From Misgurnus anguillicaudatus (taxonomy: Eukaryota; Chordata; Actinopteri; Cypriniformes; Cobitidae), in NCBI RefSeq assembly GCF_027580225.2, contig NC_073359.2, positions 9,228,001 to 9,292,000 of the forward strand: DNA of 64,000 nucleotides, written 5' to 3'. A program made the position numbers and the translations under genes. The stretch's first letter is position 1. Every line of letters starts with the position of its first letter. The notes beneath the pieces are model-generated. The model was not told where the DNA came from and made no database searches. It saw nothing but the letters and a program-made list of their open reading frames with translations. Positions 47,101 through 56,743 of this stretch are shown here, piece after piece.

Positions 47101-48278
47101 CTTTTATGGGTACACTGCAAGCGTCCCAGCCCCATGACATTCTAGCAGTAGATTTTACTATGTTGGAGCCGGCGAGTGATGGAAGAGAGAATGTGTTGGT
47201 GTTGACAGATGTTTTTTCTAAGTTCACTCAGGCTATTCCTACAAGGGATCAGCGAGCAAGTACGGTAGCTCAAGTTTTGGTCCGCAATTGGTTTCAATTG
47301 TTTGGAGTGCCTCGTCGCCTTCATTCTGATCAGGGACGAAATTTTGAGAGCAATCTTATCAGCCAGTTGTGTAAACTGTATGGTATACAGAAAAGTCGCA
47401 CTACCCCTTACCACCCACAGGGTAATGGGCAGTGCGAACGTTTTAACCGAACCCTACATGACCTATTGCGTACTTTGCCTCCTGAAAAGAAGAAGCAGTG
47501 GCCTCAACATTTGCCGCAGCTTGTCTATGCATATAACACCACAGTGCATCAGTCCACAGGGGTAAGTCCACATTTCCTTATGTTTGGATCGGAACCCAGA
47601 TTGCCAGTTGATTTTTTGTTGAATAATCAATTGGAGATGACAGTGGAAGCACCTGAAAGGTGGATTGTGGAGCATCAGGATAGACTCCAGGTGGCATATG
47701 GGGAAGTGCAAAAGAGGCTGAGTGATAGGGTTGCCCGACGTAACCAGCGCCATAAGAGTAGGATAAATGATAAAGGGTTTTGTGAGGGTGAGTTGGTTTA
47801 TTTAAGAAACCATCAACGTGGGCGGAATAAAATCCAGGACATGTATGATTCATGTTTATATAAGGTTGTTCGGGCAGCAGGTGAGCAGAGTGCAGTATAT
47901 TCAGTCGCTCCGCTGTCTCGGGAAGGGCCGGAGAAGCAGGTGCATCGGTCAGAAATGCGTAAGGCATTTTATGAACCTGGAGCGGAAGATGTGGGCCCTC
48001 CTGTTCTTAGTGAAGTGTTTAACGGAGGGGCTGGTACTGACTCTGCATTGGAGAGGGATTCTGCCTCTGATAGTGAGTCTGTGTCGATTGTAGTATTGCA
48101 TAATGATGATGAGGTTGTCCCTTTAAGTGCTGGTGGTGAGGACCACTCAGAGTGTTTGCTTGTCTCTGGGGAGCAGCCGTTGAGCTTGGGGCGTCCAAAG
48201 AGAAGTACAGCAGGTCAACATTCAAACCCTTATAGATTACCAAGATCTGTGGCAGCAGTTAGTGAAGATTCAGCTTAA
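44133..48278 (+). CDS. pol: Pol polyprotein: protease, reverse transcriptase, RNase H, integrase
   Basis: The frame is open from 44133 (after TGA 44130-44132) to TAA 48276-48278, in -1 relative to gag, with no ATG near its start, so it is most likely made by ribosomal frameshifting. Numbering residues from 44190: aspartic protease DTG at 48-50; reverse transcriptase about 365-545 with catalytic D452 (LDLASGYNQ) and YLDD at 514-517; RNase H from D676 (EIDASHQG) through YTDNNPL; integrase zinc finger H921/H926...C956/C959; integrase core D988, D1047, E1083 (D,D-35-E). The C-terminal tail ends in a Ser/Arg/Pro-rich stretch (RPKRSTAGQHSNPYRLPRSV) common in fish gypsy elements. All catalytic residues are present, so the element could be active. 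No chromodomain and no env follow. Confidence 0.95.
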   Translation, partial: CPKLQCWHSFWFVARGGKLVPPRVQSHTLEMGTLGSELDQGIVSSLVGSCPTLQVKMGTVDVLCLLDTGSMVTTVTESYFNFHFSDLGKGGLQECAWLALKAANGMDIPCVGYVELDVSIFGVTLPSKGILIVKDACSPSMHAQKEKIPAVLGMNIIQECYSILFDKHGAELFQVPQVRTAAPAWRQALRCCQQIEAISGPASIYKVRTQGKAPICVAAATMTMVPVTCPQVSGAVVEFLLEPLGPEENALPEGLLLSPSVVYAEGGLVYAPIVNVGSVDVWVAPRHTIGTVQVVKVVKTQGPNLTISPENVYTAHVHLQMAEQVPVDEVKCPNFEGLTEQEVGQANHLLNKYQSLFSVSEGDIGCSSVITHEIPVVDDKPVRQPYRRIPPSQYESVRAHIQQLLDSKVIRESSSPYSSPIVLVQKKDGTIRMCVDYRQLNAKTRKDAYPLPRIEESLDALTGAIWFSTLDLASGYNQVQVAEADKPKTAFCTPFGLFEFNRMPFGLCNAPATFQRLMERMFGDRRFQSLLLYLDDIIVFSSTVQEHLVRLEEVFVRLQHEGLKIKLNKCSFFQKQVKYLGHVVSQQGVATDPGKVAAVNDWGRPEHLAGLRSFLGFASYYRRFIEGFAKLARPLHALVTKLSGNRRKGKTPRLPLGPLWDSECEYSFQTLKTKLVTAPVLAYADFKKPFVLEIDASHQGLGAVLSQEQGGKLRPIAYASRGLRKTERNMENYSSMKLECLALKWAVCEKFREYLLGNEFVVYTDNNPLCHLHTSKLGALEQRWLSMLASFNFVIKYRPGRVNQNADALSRQNMKDVFPGIEVPLALREQVGIHPLEQAVVRVNEIAALPGRSQSDLRSLQQADPVIGPVMKAWDGGTPLQASELVEMGRAVKELSRQWDRLRVKDGCLYRLIHSPDGHQEIYQLLLPQNLQKEVFTSLHDGHGHQGVDRTVDLVKRRCYWPGMLKDVEQWCRECQRCVLAKAVQPKVRSFMGTLQASQPHDILAVDFTMLEPASDGRENVLVLTDVFSKFTQAIPTRDQRASTVAQVLVRNWFQLFGVPRRLHSDQGRNFESNLISQLCKLYGIQKSRTTPYHPQGNGQCERFNRTLHDLLRTLPPEKKKQWPQHLPQLVYAYNTTVHQSTGVSPHFLMFGSEPRLPVDFLLNNQLEMTVEAPERWIVEHQDRLQVAYGEVQKRLSDRVARRNQRHKSRINDKGFCEGELVYLRNHQRGRNKIQDMYDSCLYKVVRAAGEQSAVYSVAPLSREGPEKQVHRSEMRKAFYEPGAEDVGPPVLSEVFNGGAGTDSALERDSASDSESVSIVVLHNDDEVVPLSAGGEDHSECLLVSGEQPLSLGRPKRSTAGQHSNPYRLPRSVAAVSEDSA
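44136..44142 (+). promoter_or_regulatory. Candidate -1 ribosomal frameshift heptamer
   Basis: C CCA AAC read in gag codons fits the X XXY YYZ rule exactly. It lies 4 bases after the last stop of the -1 frame and 45 bases before the gag stop, so a slip here leads straight into pol. A GC-rich inverted pair (GGGGC 44176-44180 / GCCCC from 44192) lies downstream, further away than the usual 5-9 nt spacer. A second, weaker candidate is GGAAAAC at 44181-44187. Confidence 0.55.
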
Positions 48279-48337
48279 AGAATAAATTTGTTATTTTGGG
48301 AATTTATTTATTGTTATCGTCGGGTCGCCGATTCATT

Positions 48338-48351
48338 TGGGGGGGATAGAA
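48338..48351 (+). promoter_or_regulatory. Polypurine tract
   Basis: GGGGGGGATAGAA-type purine run directly before the 3' LTR; primes plus-strand synthesis. Slightly interrupted by one T. Confidence 0.8.
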
Positions 48352-49756
48352 TGTAGCCAGGCAAGGCCTACCAGTACGGGGGTGTGGTTGGCTAATTAGT
48401 CCAAGACTTTTTAAGCAGGCACTGGGCAAGAGGCCTTGAAATGTGGGCCTTGTTTTGAAAGCACATGGGATGGTGCTGCTTTGTTTGGCTATGTGGTGAA
48501 TTTGCCCCAGATGAGGTAGGCCAAGTTTATTATTTTTGTTTTGGTTGAATTGTTTATTTAAGGGGATTTATTTTTGATTGTATGGGAAAATTTTGTTTGT
48601 TTATTTAGATGCAGATGAATTGAGTAATGCTAACTGGGTATGTTGACCGCTGCCTGTTTAGGTAAATATATGGGCTTTGCTTAGTTTTTTTAAATAAGAT
48701 TGCATGAAAGGTTTCATTTGTATTTCTCTTTGGAAAGGTGTTTTTGACACTCTGATCTGGATAAATGTTCAAAAAACCAACTGATTGTTATATCTGCTAT
48801 TTGCCAATGAAGGTAAATGTATTTAATATTTTTAAATAAAAATGAGTGTACAGTTGGTAACCATGGTTTTAAATGTTTAGTGTTTTTGTAGTGTTTTAGA
48901 TGTGGATAAAACCTGGAATGCTGATTGGCTGCTTTTTGGGTAGCTGATAAAGGTAAAGTTGTGTTTTTGGTATCCTACTTTTAAGCTAATAAATGAAATG
49001 GGGCAGTTGGTAACTGTGTTTAAGAAAATGTTAATGTTTGAATAAAATAAATGATGTATTGTTAATTTTTGTTTGTTTTTCTGTTTTAGTTGAGTCGATT
49101 GCTGTTTCTCCCGTGTTGTTTTTGTTTAGTTCCCTGGTCGGCCGGTCTCAGAAGTGTGCTGCATGGTGGCAGCAAGTGTACATTGTGAACTGGTTGTGTA
49201 CGAGTCCGGTTGGCTGGGGTTCTGTTATCTTTTTCTTTTGTTTCTTTTTTTTATTGATGACCATCTTCCCAGCCTTATGTCATTAGCTCAACTCATTGTG
49301 ATTGTGTTCTGTGTGTGCATCCCTTTGGGGTATGGGATCCATGTTTGCTGTGGTTGTTTTTGAGTTATGAGTGAAGGGTTAGGTTTTGAGTTGTTCTATT
49401 TTGAATTGTGGTGTTTATTTCCATTGATTTCTCTTTTTTTTTCTTTTTTACTGTCATAAAAAATGGATCTTTCCTTATACCTTAAAGGTTTGCCACACGC
49501 ACCGTAACCAGCTACTATGGAGAGTTTTTTTGAGCTGGTGGTTAACATCTTTGAGAGCTGAGATTAATTTTGAATGAGTTATGTAAATAAATTATATCAT
49601 TTCTATGTTTAATTGTGTACATTATTTGTGCTTTATTGTTTGAAATAAACCTTTTTTGTTGTTCTTTGAGTAGTCCAAAGGGTTTTGACTTTGTGCCTGT
49701 GCATTAAACAAGGTATTCTCTTTCAAATTAGTTGGAAGGGGTGGCGTAGTGCTACA
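48352..49756 (+). repeat. 3' LTR
   Basis: 1405 bp, same ends as the 5' LTR, AATAAA at 49644-49649. Differences from the 5' copy cluster near its 3' part (about 49430-49480, T-runs); elsewhere only scattered single changes. Equal length results from compensating short indels. Confidence 0.95.
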
Positions 49757-49834
49757 TAGAGGACAATAAACTCAAAAATGGCTTTAGCTACATTAAACAA
49801 TCTGTTGGTTTAACTTAAAAGAGTAAGTTACCTG

Positions 49835-50264
49835 CACTGCAAAAAATGATTTTCAAGAAAAAATGTCTTAGTATTTTTGTCCTATTTTCAGAAAAAAAAT
49901 CTAATATTAAGATGCTTTTTCTTGATAAGCAAAACGACCCAAGAAAATAAGTCTAGTTTTTAGACCAAAAATATCAAATTTAAGTGATTTTGTTCATAAA
50001 ACAAGCAAAAACAAAATCTGCCAATGGGGTAAGCAAAAAATCTTGAACATTTTTCTTAAACACTAAATTCCAGAAAAATTCAAGCAATTTTTTTGCTTGT
50101 TTTATGCACAAAATTACGTAAATTTGATATTTTTTGTCTAAAAACTAGACTTATTTTCTTGGGTCATAAAAAAGCATCTTCATTTAAGAATTTTTAGATA
50201 TTTTTACTGAAAACAAGACAAAAATACTAAGAAATGTTTTTATTGAAAATCTTTTTTTGCAGTG
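49835..50264. mobile_element. TA fold-back MITE (CACTGCAAAAA family)
   Basis: CACTGCAAAAAATGATTTTC to TTTTTTTGCAGTG, within the right arm of the older fold-back element. Flanking TA not conserved on both sides. Confidence 0.75.
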
Positions 50265-50414
50265 TGGTTGCCCAAAAATTTTGGTAAAAATATTAGTTGA
50301 CTCAAAAAGTTAACTAATAAGTGTTGACTAATATTGTTGAAATATTGTCATTTTTATGTAAAAAAGCTGGGTTTTCACAAATGTAAAGATCTGAAGTTAG
50401 TAAGTTCAACCGTA

Positions 50415-50607
50415 CACTGTAAAAAATGCAGCATTTTTGTCAAATCAACACATATTTTTATGTTACTTTAACTTAACAAATTAGGTTAAACAATTTCAAC
50501 TTGTTTTTATAAGTTATGTCAACTTATCACAGGTCAAAAATAGTAGGTTGAATTGACTTGCAAAACCAAGTTGTTTTACCTGCATGGTGCATTTGTGTTT
50601 TACAGGG
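50415..50607. mobile_element. TA-target MITE, CACTGTAAAAAATGCA family
   Basis: Ends CACTGTAAAAAATGCA and TGCATTTGTGTTTTACAGGG, TA at 50413-50414 and 50608-50609. 193 bp. Confidence 0.7.
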
Positions 50608-50754
50608 TAACGTAAAGTACAATCAGTGAAAATTTAACCTTGATATCTTTAGTATTGACTGAGTAAGATCATGTCAAAGAATAAAATCAATATGTAAAAT
50701 CTTTAATTGAAATCAAACTTTGATGCTCCTAATCTCCTTTAATGAATACCTAAT

Positions 50755-51795
50755 TTTCAAAATGTTGATGTCTTTCTTTGTTCAGTCAAGAAGAAATTAA
50801 GTTTTTTGAGCAAAACATTCTAAGATTTTTTTCATTTTAATGGACTTTATTAGACCTCAACAGTTTACAGTTTCAAAATTGCAGTTTTAAAGGACTGTAA
50901 ACGATCCCAAACGAGGCATAAGGGTCTTATTTAGCAAAACGATTGTCATTTTTTGCGGGAAAAAAAACAACACTACTTCTAGTCTTGCACCAGCTGTGTG
51001 ACGCAGCAGTGTGACCTTGCGTATTGCTATTCACGTCAAAAGGTCACGGATGACGTATACGAAACTACGCCCCAGTGTTTACAAGTGTGGAGAAAGAGGA
51101 CCGTTACGACGTTGTTGTATGTCGAATGATGCTAATTAATGTCTTTGTGTCAGTTTATTGTTTAAAATGATCGGCAAATGTGCGTTTCATATATGTGACA
51201 CATTACCTTTAATGTCATAACGTAATTACGTAAGGTCCCGCTGGCGCATCACATGGCTACTGCAAGACGAGAAGTTGTGGTTTAAAAGTGCATATTTTTT
51301 ATTTTTCTTGCCAAAAATGACAATCGTTTCGCTAGATAAGACCCTTATGCCTCGTTTGGGATCGTTTAGAGTCCTTTCAAACTGCATTGAAACTGTAAAC
51401 TGTTGGAGTCCAATAAAGTCTATTAAAGGAACAGTATGTAAGAAATGTATATCAATTAAATATAAAATGGCCCTGATATGTCACTAGACATTAAGAAATC
51501 ATTTTCATTTCAAATGCTTATATCAGTGACAACAGTGGTCTGGCCAGGATATTGTCATTTAAAAAGTGGAGTTGCAGCCCTCAACTGATGTTTATGTTGT
51601 CATGTTGTGTATTGACCACCAGTTGTGTGATTGCAGTACCAGTTTTGACCACAATCCTACATACTGTTCCTTTAAATTGAGAAAATCCTGGAATGTTTTC
51701 CTCAAAAAACTTAATTTCTTCTCGACTGAACAAAGAAAGACATCAACATTTTGGATGACATGGGGGTGAGTAAATTATCGTCAATTTTTTAAAGA
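50755..51795. mobile_element. GGATTAGTCC-family TTAA element, left end lost
   Basis: Matches 7234-8071 over most of its length (TTCTTTGTTCAGTCAAGAAG; GACAAGACGAG-like arms; GTTTACAAGTGTGGAGAAAG centre). Interrupted by 51427-51671. Frames within (70 and 67 aa) are shadows. Confidence 0.68.
51427..51671. mobile_element. TTAA-target MITE, family AGGAACAGTATGTA
   Basis: TTAA at 51423-51426 and 51672-51675; its removal restores the host repeat sequence (TCTATTAAATTGAGAAAATCC). Confidence 0.85.
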
Positions 51796-51799
51796 AAAT

Positions 51800-52271
51800 T
51801 GTGTATTTAACTATTTCCTCCCCAATTGACGAGTTATCTTGTCAATTAAGAGAAAACATTTCCCTGCCAATGAGACTTCCTGGACGAGTTTTTACAGTAA
51901 TCTGTAATTACTCAATTTATAAAAAACTGAAGCAAAAACTAATTTTAAACTCCGTGTATGTTTTGATCATTGTTCTAAATCTGATCTCTAACAAAATTCC
52001 TTTACAAAAATGCAATTATTTCAGCTTTTTGCTCAAAACTTTGTATTTTTGAAGAAACCTATACCCATATTTAAGAGGTTATAAAAAGAGATCAAATAAA
52101 TATGATTAATTTTTTTTCAATTTTGTTTGTTTGTTTGAAAGCAGAGGGTCTGTTCTTTCATTTGATATATTTGTATGTTTATATATTTAAAGAGAAATTC
52201 TTGGAAGGTATTTTGTGAAATTTGCTGGCGGGCAACTTTTTTTAAAAATGGCTGGCGGGGAATGAGTTAAT
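51800..52271. repeat. Interspersed repeat with TGACGAGTTATC core
   Basis: Inverse-orientation, longer copy of the repeat at 37228-37620; ends GGCTGGCGGGGAATGAGTTAA. Confidence 0.55.
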
Positions 52272-52329
52272 AGATCATTAGACTTTACATTGAAATGTAC
52301 AGACAGAGTCACAATTATGCATTTGGGAG

Positions 52330-52827
52330 CAGTGTTGGGGAAAGTTACTTTTAAAAGTAATGCATTACAATATTAAGTTACTCCCAAAAAAGTAACTAAT
52401 TGCGTTACTTAGTTACTTTTCATGGAAAGTAATGCCTTACGTTACTTTTTAGTTACTTTTGCGTTACTTTTTCTTGGCTGAGGCTTGATCTTTTTCAGGT
52501 GTTTTTTATGACTGAAAAGTTCTGCGTTGAGAAATTGCATATTTCATCACAAAAATGTCGAGCTCTGGCCTGCCATCTCAGTTTCTGACTCAAACTGTTC
52601 CCACACAGGCGTGTACGCATAGAGTGCATAATGTGACTATGTTTAGTTTAAATCAGTACATCTTTTTTTATCAAATTAATTAAACTAAAAAAGTAACTCG
52701 CATTACTTTTTTAAAAAAGTAACTCAAATATTAATGTGTACATTTCAAAAGTGATGCGTTACTTTACTCGTTACTTCAAAAAGTAATATTAATGCACGTT
52801 GCTTGTGATGCGTTACCCCCAACACTG
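52330..52827. mobile_element. hAT MITE, CAGTGTTGGGG family, intact
   Basis: TIRs CAGTGTTGGGGAAAGT / CCCCCAACACTG with an exact 8-bp duplication TTTGGGAG (52322-52329, 52828-52835). Inserted into a SINE. Confidence 0.9.
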
Positions 52828-52835
52828 TTTGGGAG

Positions 52836-52960
52836 ACACTTTATCCAAAGTTACTTACATTGCATTTATGCTACACATCAGTATGTGTGTTCCCTCAGAA
52901 TCAAACCCATGACCTTTACGCTGCTAACGCAACGCTACAGGAACTACATGTCCATGGTGT
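52836..52960 (-). mobile_element. tRNA-derived SINE, split by a hAT MITE
   Basis: Tail TTATCCAAAGTTACTTACAT then, on the minus strand, GTCATGGGTTTGATTCTGAG with a B box, matching the 14222 head. The tail continues left of the hAT insertion at about 52312-52329. Confidence 0.6.
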
Positions 52961-53625
52961 AAATGCAGTGGTTCATGTAAATAACTCTTTTGATAGGATG
53001 GCTCGTCTTTGTTGTTTTCCTTTTGAACATTCAAAGTACCCATGCAGTGGATAACTCGAAAGCCATAAACTCCACCCCCTATTGATGACCTCATCACTCA
53101 AGAATAAACTGAACGGATTGCATCAGTCTGAGTGAAACCGAACCGTACACATGTGTGACTGCCACGCGGTCTGAATCTCAGCAAGGCATCTCTCAAAATG
53201 AAGGCCTTTAGTAAATCTTGTGGTTCTGTTGGTTCAGAGCTCTAACTTGATAAAGCCCAAACACATGAGTCTCCATCTATTTTCGATCTAAAACAGAGCC
53301 GTTTCTGTACCGTACGTCTGTGCATTTTTGTACAGCTCAATCAATTTTTATAATGTTGAGAAAGATTTTACATTGAAGCTTTGGATTAGACGTGCCATCG
53401 ATGTGAAAATCTTGTGGTTGATATTCTCTGTATATTCTTTGTATATTTACGTTTGGGAACCGTTTTGAACATGTGTCTACTTACTGTATAAACAAAGAAG
53501 TCAATCATATCCTTCAATGACTACAATCAGTTTTGGATGGCATAAAATTAACTTTAAAAAAGCTATTTTGGTGTTATTTATGTAGCCTAGAGTAATTACA
53601 CATAAAACAATGTATTTTCTTTCAG
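52961..53625. other. Unique stretch before candidate terminal exon
   Basis: No repeat ends or domain-bearing frame; would be the upstream intron if the exon at 53626 is real. Confidence 0.35.
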
Positions 53626-53757
53626 GAGTATTTAGCGAAACCTAAACACAGCGTCCCGAATGAATGCAATCTTAATGTACCCATGGAAGCAGAGCTGACA
53701 TCCTGCCATTCACTCAGTTCACCTCCCCAACAAAATGGCACCATGTGTCTGCACTGA
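53626..53757 (+). CDS. Candidate terminal coding exon, product unknown
   Basis: GTATTTTCTTTCAG, a textbook acceptor, is followed by 43 codons in phase 0 (EYLAKPKHSVPNECN ... PQQNGTMCLH) and a TGA at 53755-53757. Ser/Pro/Asn/Cys-rich, no hydrophobic stretch; it would be a hydrophilic C-terminal tail. A weak possible continuation of the phase-0 donor at 11442, 42 kb upstream. No poly(A) signal immediately follows. I do not recognise the protein. Confidence 0.33.
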   Translation, partial: EYLAKPKHSVPNECNLNVPMEAELTSCHSLSSPPQQNGTMCLH

Positions 53758-53880
53758 AACACTTCTCATCATGTGGTTTGGTAAAGTGGAGATTAGTTTT
53801 ATCGACCTCAATGTAAACACTATTCTGCATGTTTTAATATATTGTGCATATTTGTATTCTTTGATGCCAGATAACTTGTA

Positions 53881-54329
53881 CACTGCAAAAAATGAATTTA
53901 TTACTTAGTATTTTTGTCTTGTTTTCAGTAGAAATATCTAAAAATTCTTAAATCAAGGTGTATTTTCTTAATGAGCAAAATGACCTAAGAAAATAATACT
54001 AGTTTTAGACAAAAAATATACAATTTAAGTGAATTTGTGCTTAAAACAAGCAAAAATATCTGCCAATGGGGTGAGAAAATTTAACTTGAATTAAGTGTTT
54101 AAGAAATAAGAAATCTTATTTTACAATTTTTTTCTCACCCCATTGGCAGATAATTTTGCTTGTTTTAAGGACAATTTCACTTAAATTGTATATTATTTGT
54201 CTTAAAACTAGACTTTTTTACTTAGGTCCTTTTGCTCATCAAGAAAAAGCATCTTAATTTAAGAATTTTTTGATATTTCTACTGAAAACAAGACAAAAAT
54301 ACTAAGTAAGAAAGTCATTTTTTGCAGTG
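53881..54329. mobile_element. TA fold-back MITE (CACTGCAAAAA family)
   Basis: TA at 53879-53880 and 54330-54331; arms mirror each other around TCTGCCAATGGGGTGAGAAA / TCTCACCCCATTGGCAGA. Confidence 0.85.
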
Positions 54330-54331
54330 TA

Positions 54332-54650
54332 GCACTTTTCCACCGCCAGGTCGAACTGTTTTAAAGCACGGTTACAGTTATGTTTTCACTTAACTGCACG
54401 ATTACAAAATGCTCTAGGCCTGAAATTCTCAGCACGGTTGTCTAACAGCACATTCACACAGGGCGCCAGCATTAACGCTTCTTATTTACTTTGAATGGGT
54501 GATGTCATGCATTGCCGAACTGAATTGTGGATGCATCGGTGTCACGTCACTGCCATTGCTCGTGGCAGAAGTTCAAAAATTCTCTACTTTTCTTGGTGCA
54601 GGCTTCAGCCAATCAGATCGCCTTATGCAAATAACCTAGTGCAGACGCTA
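54332..54650. other. No gene supported
   Basis: Short unique spacer between two fold-back MITEs. Confidence 0.4.
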
Positions 54651-55091
54651 CACTGCAAAAATGATTTTCAAGACATTTTTTTTTTAGTATTTTTGTCTTG
54701 TTTTCAGTAAAAAATATCTAAAAATTCTTCTTAAATTAAGATGCTTTTCTTGATGAGCAGAACGACCCAAGAAAAATGTTGAATTTAAGTGATTTTGTGC
54801 ATAAAACAAGCAAAAAAAATCTGCCAATGGGGGTAGGCAAATTTTTCTTGAATTTTTCTTGAATTTAGTGTTTAAGAAAAATTTTCAATATTTTTTGCTT
54901 ACCCCATTGGCAGATTTTTTTGCTTGTTTTATGCACAAAAACAAGGTGGTCTACAAAAAATGGTTTAAAAACTGGACTTATTTTCCTGGGTCATCAACAA
55001 AAAGCATCTTAATTTAAGAATTTTTAGATATTTTTACTGAAAACAAGATTTTTTTTCTTGAAAATCAGTGTATTTTCTCGAACTTGCAGTG
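54651..55091. mobile_element. TA fold-back MITE (CACTGCAAAAA family)
   Basis: TA at 54649-54650 and 55092-55093; same arms as 5574-6382. Confidence 0.83.
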
Positions 55092-55173
55092 TAGCCAATT
55101 ACGTTTATGAAATACTGGAGAACAGAGGAGCATAAAAATGTTATTCATTGCGGTGGGTAACACTGAGACACCA

Positions 55174-55652
55174 GGGGCCTCATTTATAAAGCGTGCATAC
55201 GCAGACTTTTCGATCAAATTTGTGCGTACGCACGCTTTATAAATCCACGACAAAGTCCATATTTATAAAAACAGTTTTTGACGTGGAAAAGTGCTTAGCG
55301 CCACGTCAGGGTCTGAGCAGACGTACGCACTTTTGCTTGTCTGATTGCTGCGAGTTTTTGGAAATAAAAGCCATTTTTACTGCTCGGTAAGGGTTTGAAC
55401 ATTGACAAGCGCTCTTTTAAATGTCTATTACATTAATTAGGCATCGTTTAAAGGTGGAGATCTGAAACTGCTCAGCTGTGCACACAAGTTCAAGATCATT
55501 TGCGATTTATAGATTTCACATCTGAAAGAAAGGGTTACGCGCTATTTCTACGCATACATTCGGTTTATGAATTACAGGTACGCATTATTGATAAATGATC
55601 GTAAGATCAAATGTAGAATGCTTTCTACTCAGCATTTTATAAATGAGGCCCC
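55174..55652. mobile_element. Palindromic MITE, GGGGCCTCATTTATAAA ends
   Basis: GGGGCCTCATTTATAAAGCG is mirrored by CATTTTATAAATGAGGCCCC. A further internal pair, GCGTGCATACGCA/TGCGTACGCACGC, lies near the left end. Superfamily not fixed. Confidence 0.72.
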
Positions 55653-55905
55653 ATGCAGGTCCACTCTTATTTGCTGTTGTCACTATGGCGATCGCGTTCA
55701 GGCCATGCTTCAGACATGGCCTCCGTCAATTGGTAACGCTGACGCCCCATGTGTATGTACCAAAACCGCTGGTAAAGCGAAATAAACACAGATGCGGTAA
55801 ATACAAAAAAAAGAAAGATTATAATCCATAATGCACTCGCTATTTACATCGCATACGGCATTTACATCGTAGACTTCAACAAAGCAATGGCTGATCCTTT
55901 CTTAA

Positions 55906-56182
55906 AGGAAAAGTATGTAAGAAATGTATATCAATTAATCTTAAATTGCCCCTAATATGTCACTAGACATTAAGAAATCATTTTCATTTCAAATACTTAT
56001 ATCACTGACAACAGTGGTCTGGGCAGGATATTGTCATTAAAAAGTGGAGTTGCAGCCCTCAACTGATGTTTATGTTGTCATTTTGTTTATTGGCCACCAG
56101 TTTTGTGATTGCAGTACCAGTTTTAGCCACAAGTTTTGTGATTGCAGTACCAGTTTTGGCCACAATCCTACATACTGTTCCT
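55906..56182. mobile_element. TTAA-target MITE, family AGGAACAGTATGTA
   Basis: TTAA at 55902-55905 and 56183-56186. Has a visible tandem of GTTTTGTGATTGCAGTACCA units. Confidence 0.83.
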
Positions 56183-56186
56183 TTAA

Positions 56187-56743
56187 GAAGACTATAAGCC
56201 CATTGTGGAAAATGAAACAATATCAATACTGGCTCAGTTAGATCGGCACTTAATGTAATGGTTGTAGAACGAAAACCGTTTGGCACGGCGATGGAAAGCC
56301 GCTATAGATGTTATGTACGATTGTAAAATACTGTATGATCTGAAACTGTTAATTGTGCAAAACAAACCTTTTTTTACATTTTATAGCTTGTTCTGATTGT
56401 TTTATTAAGATGTGAAGCACATGTGTTTAATGTTAAATTATTTAGCTTAAAGACTTTAAGTCTGTTTGTTCAGACTTTAAACTTTATTATAAATTGTAAG
56501 CAGTTCATTTCTGTTCAGTTTTGTCAGTAAAGTATGCACACACTTGACAAATGTAATGTTTCGAACGATAATACATGCTAAGAACAGTTTTGTAAACAAA
56601 TATAAATTGTGCTTGTTGTATGTATGTTTGAATTGTTTTATAAAAATATAAATGATAGTAAAAATGTCCAGCATACAGTATCTTTAATAATGTTTAAAGA
56701 CAACTTATGATGCATCTCTTAAAGTTGGTTAAGGAAATTCTTA
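56187..56743. other. No gene supported
   Basis: AT-rich unique sequence. Confidence 0.4.

Larger units (their letters stand above)
41547..49756 (+). mobile_element. Ty3/gypsy LTR retrotransposon, full length
   Basis: An 8210-bp element in the order 5' LTR, tRNA-Ser primer site, gag, pol (PR-RT-RH-IN), polypurine tract, 3' LTR. TSD TAGA at 41543-41546 and 49757-49760. Domain order with integrase last identifies Ty3/gypsy rather than Ty1/copia. There is no env (73 bp between pol and the 3' LTR) and no chromodomain visible at the pol C-terminus. Both genes lack internal stops, and the LTRs are nearly identical (about a dozen substitutions, somewhat more indels in T-runs), so it is probably recent. 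A tRNA-Ser primer is a known trait of Mag-like elements, but the clade cannot be fixed without a tree. Confidence 0.95.
40743..50407. mobile_element. Old fold-back element split by four insertions
   Basis: Left outer arm at 40746-40801 (CTTCAAATCTTTACGTTTGTG, GAAAACCCAGCT) is mirrored at 50358-50400 (AGCTGGGTTTTCACAAATGT). Inner arms (GTTGGTTCAACTTAAA, TTTTTGAGTCAACTAATATT) are mirrored at 49800-49820 and 50280-50300. Removing the hAT MITE, the TTAA MITE, the LTR element and the TA MITE leaves an inverted-repeat element of roughly 0.7 kb. Reconstruction is inference. Confidence 0.5.

Noticed and set aside
43038..48243. Numerous frames of 60-129 aa antisense to or out of frame with gag and pol
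   Set aside because: Shadows of the two real genes; no domain and no independent start context.
47850..48278. Chromodomain at the pol C-terminus
   Set aside because: The tail is acidic then Ser/Arg/Pro-rich and shows no chromodomain aromatic cage pattern.
48279..48351. Possible env gene after pol
   Set aside because: Only 73 bp separate the pol stop from the 3' LTR, so there is no room for one.
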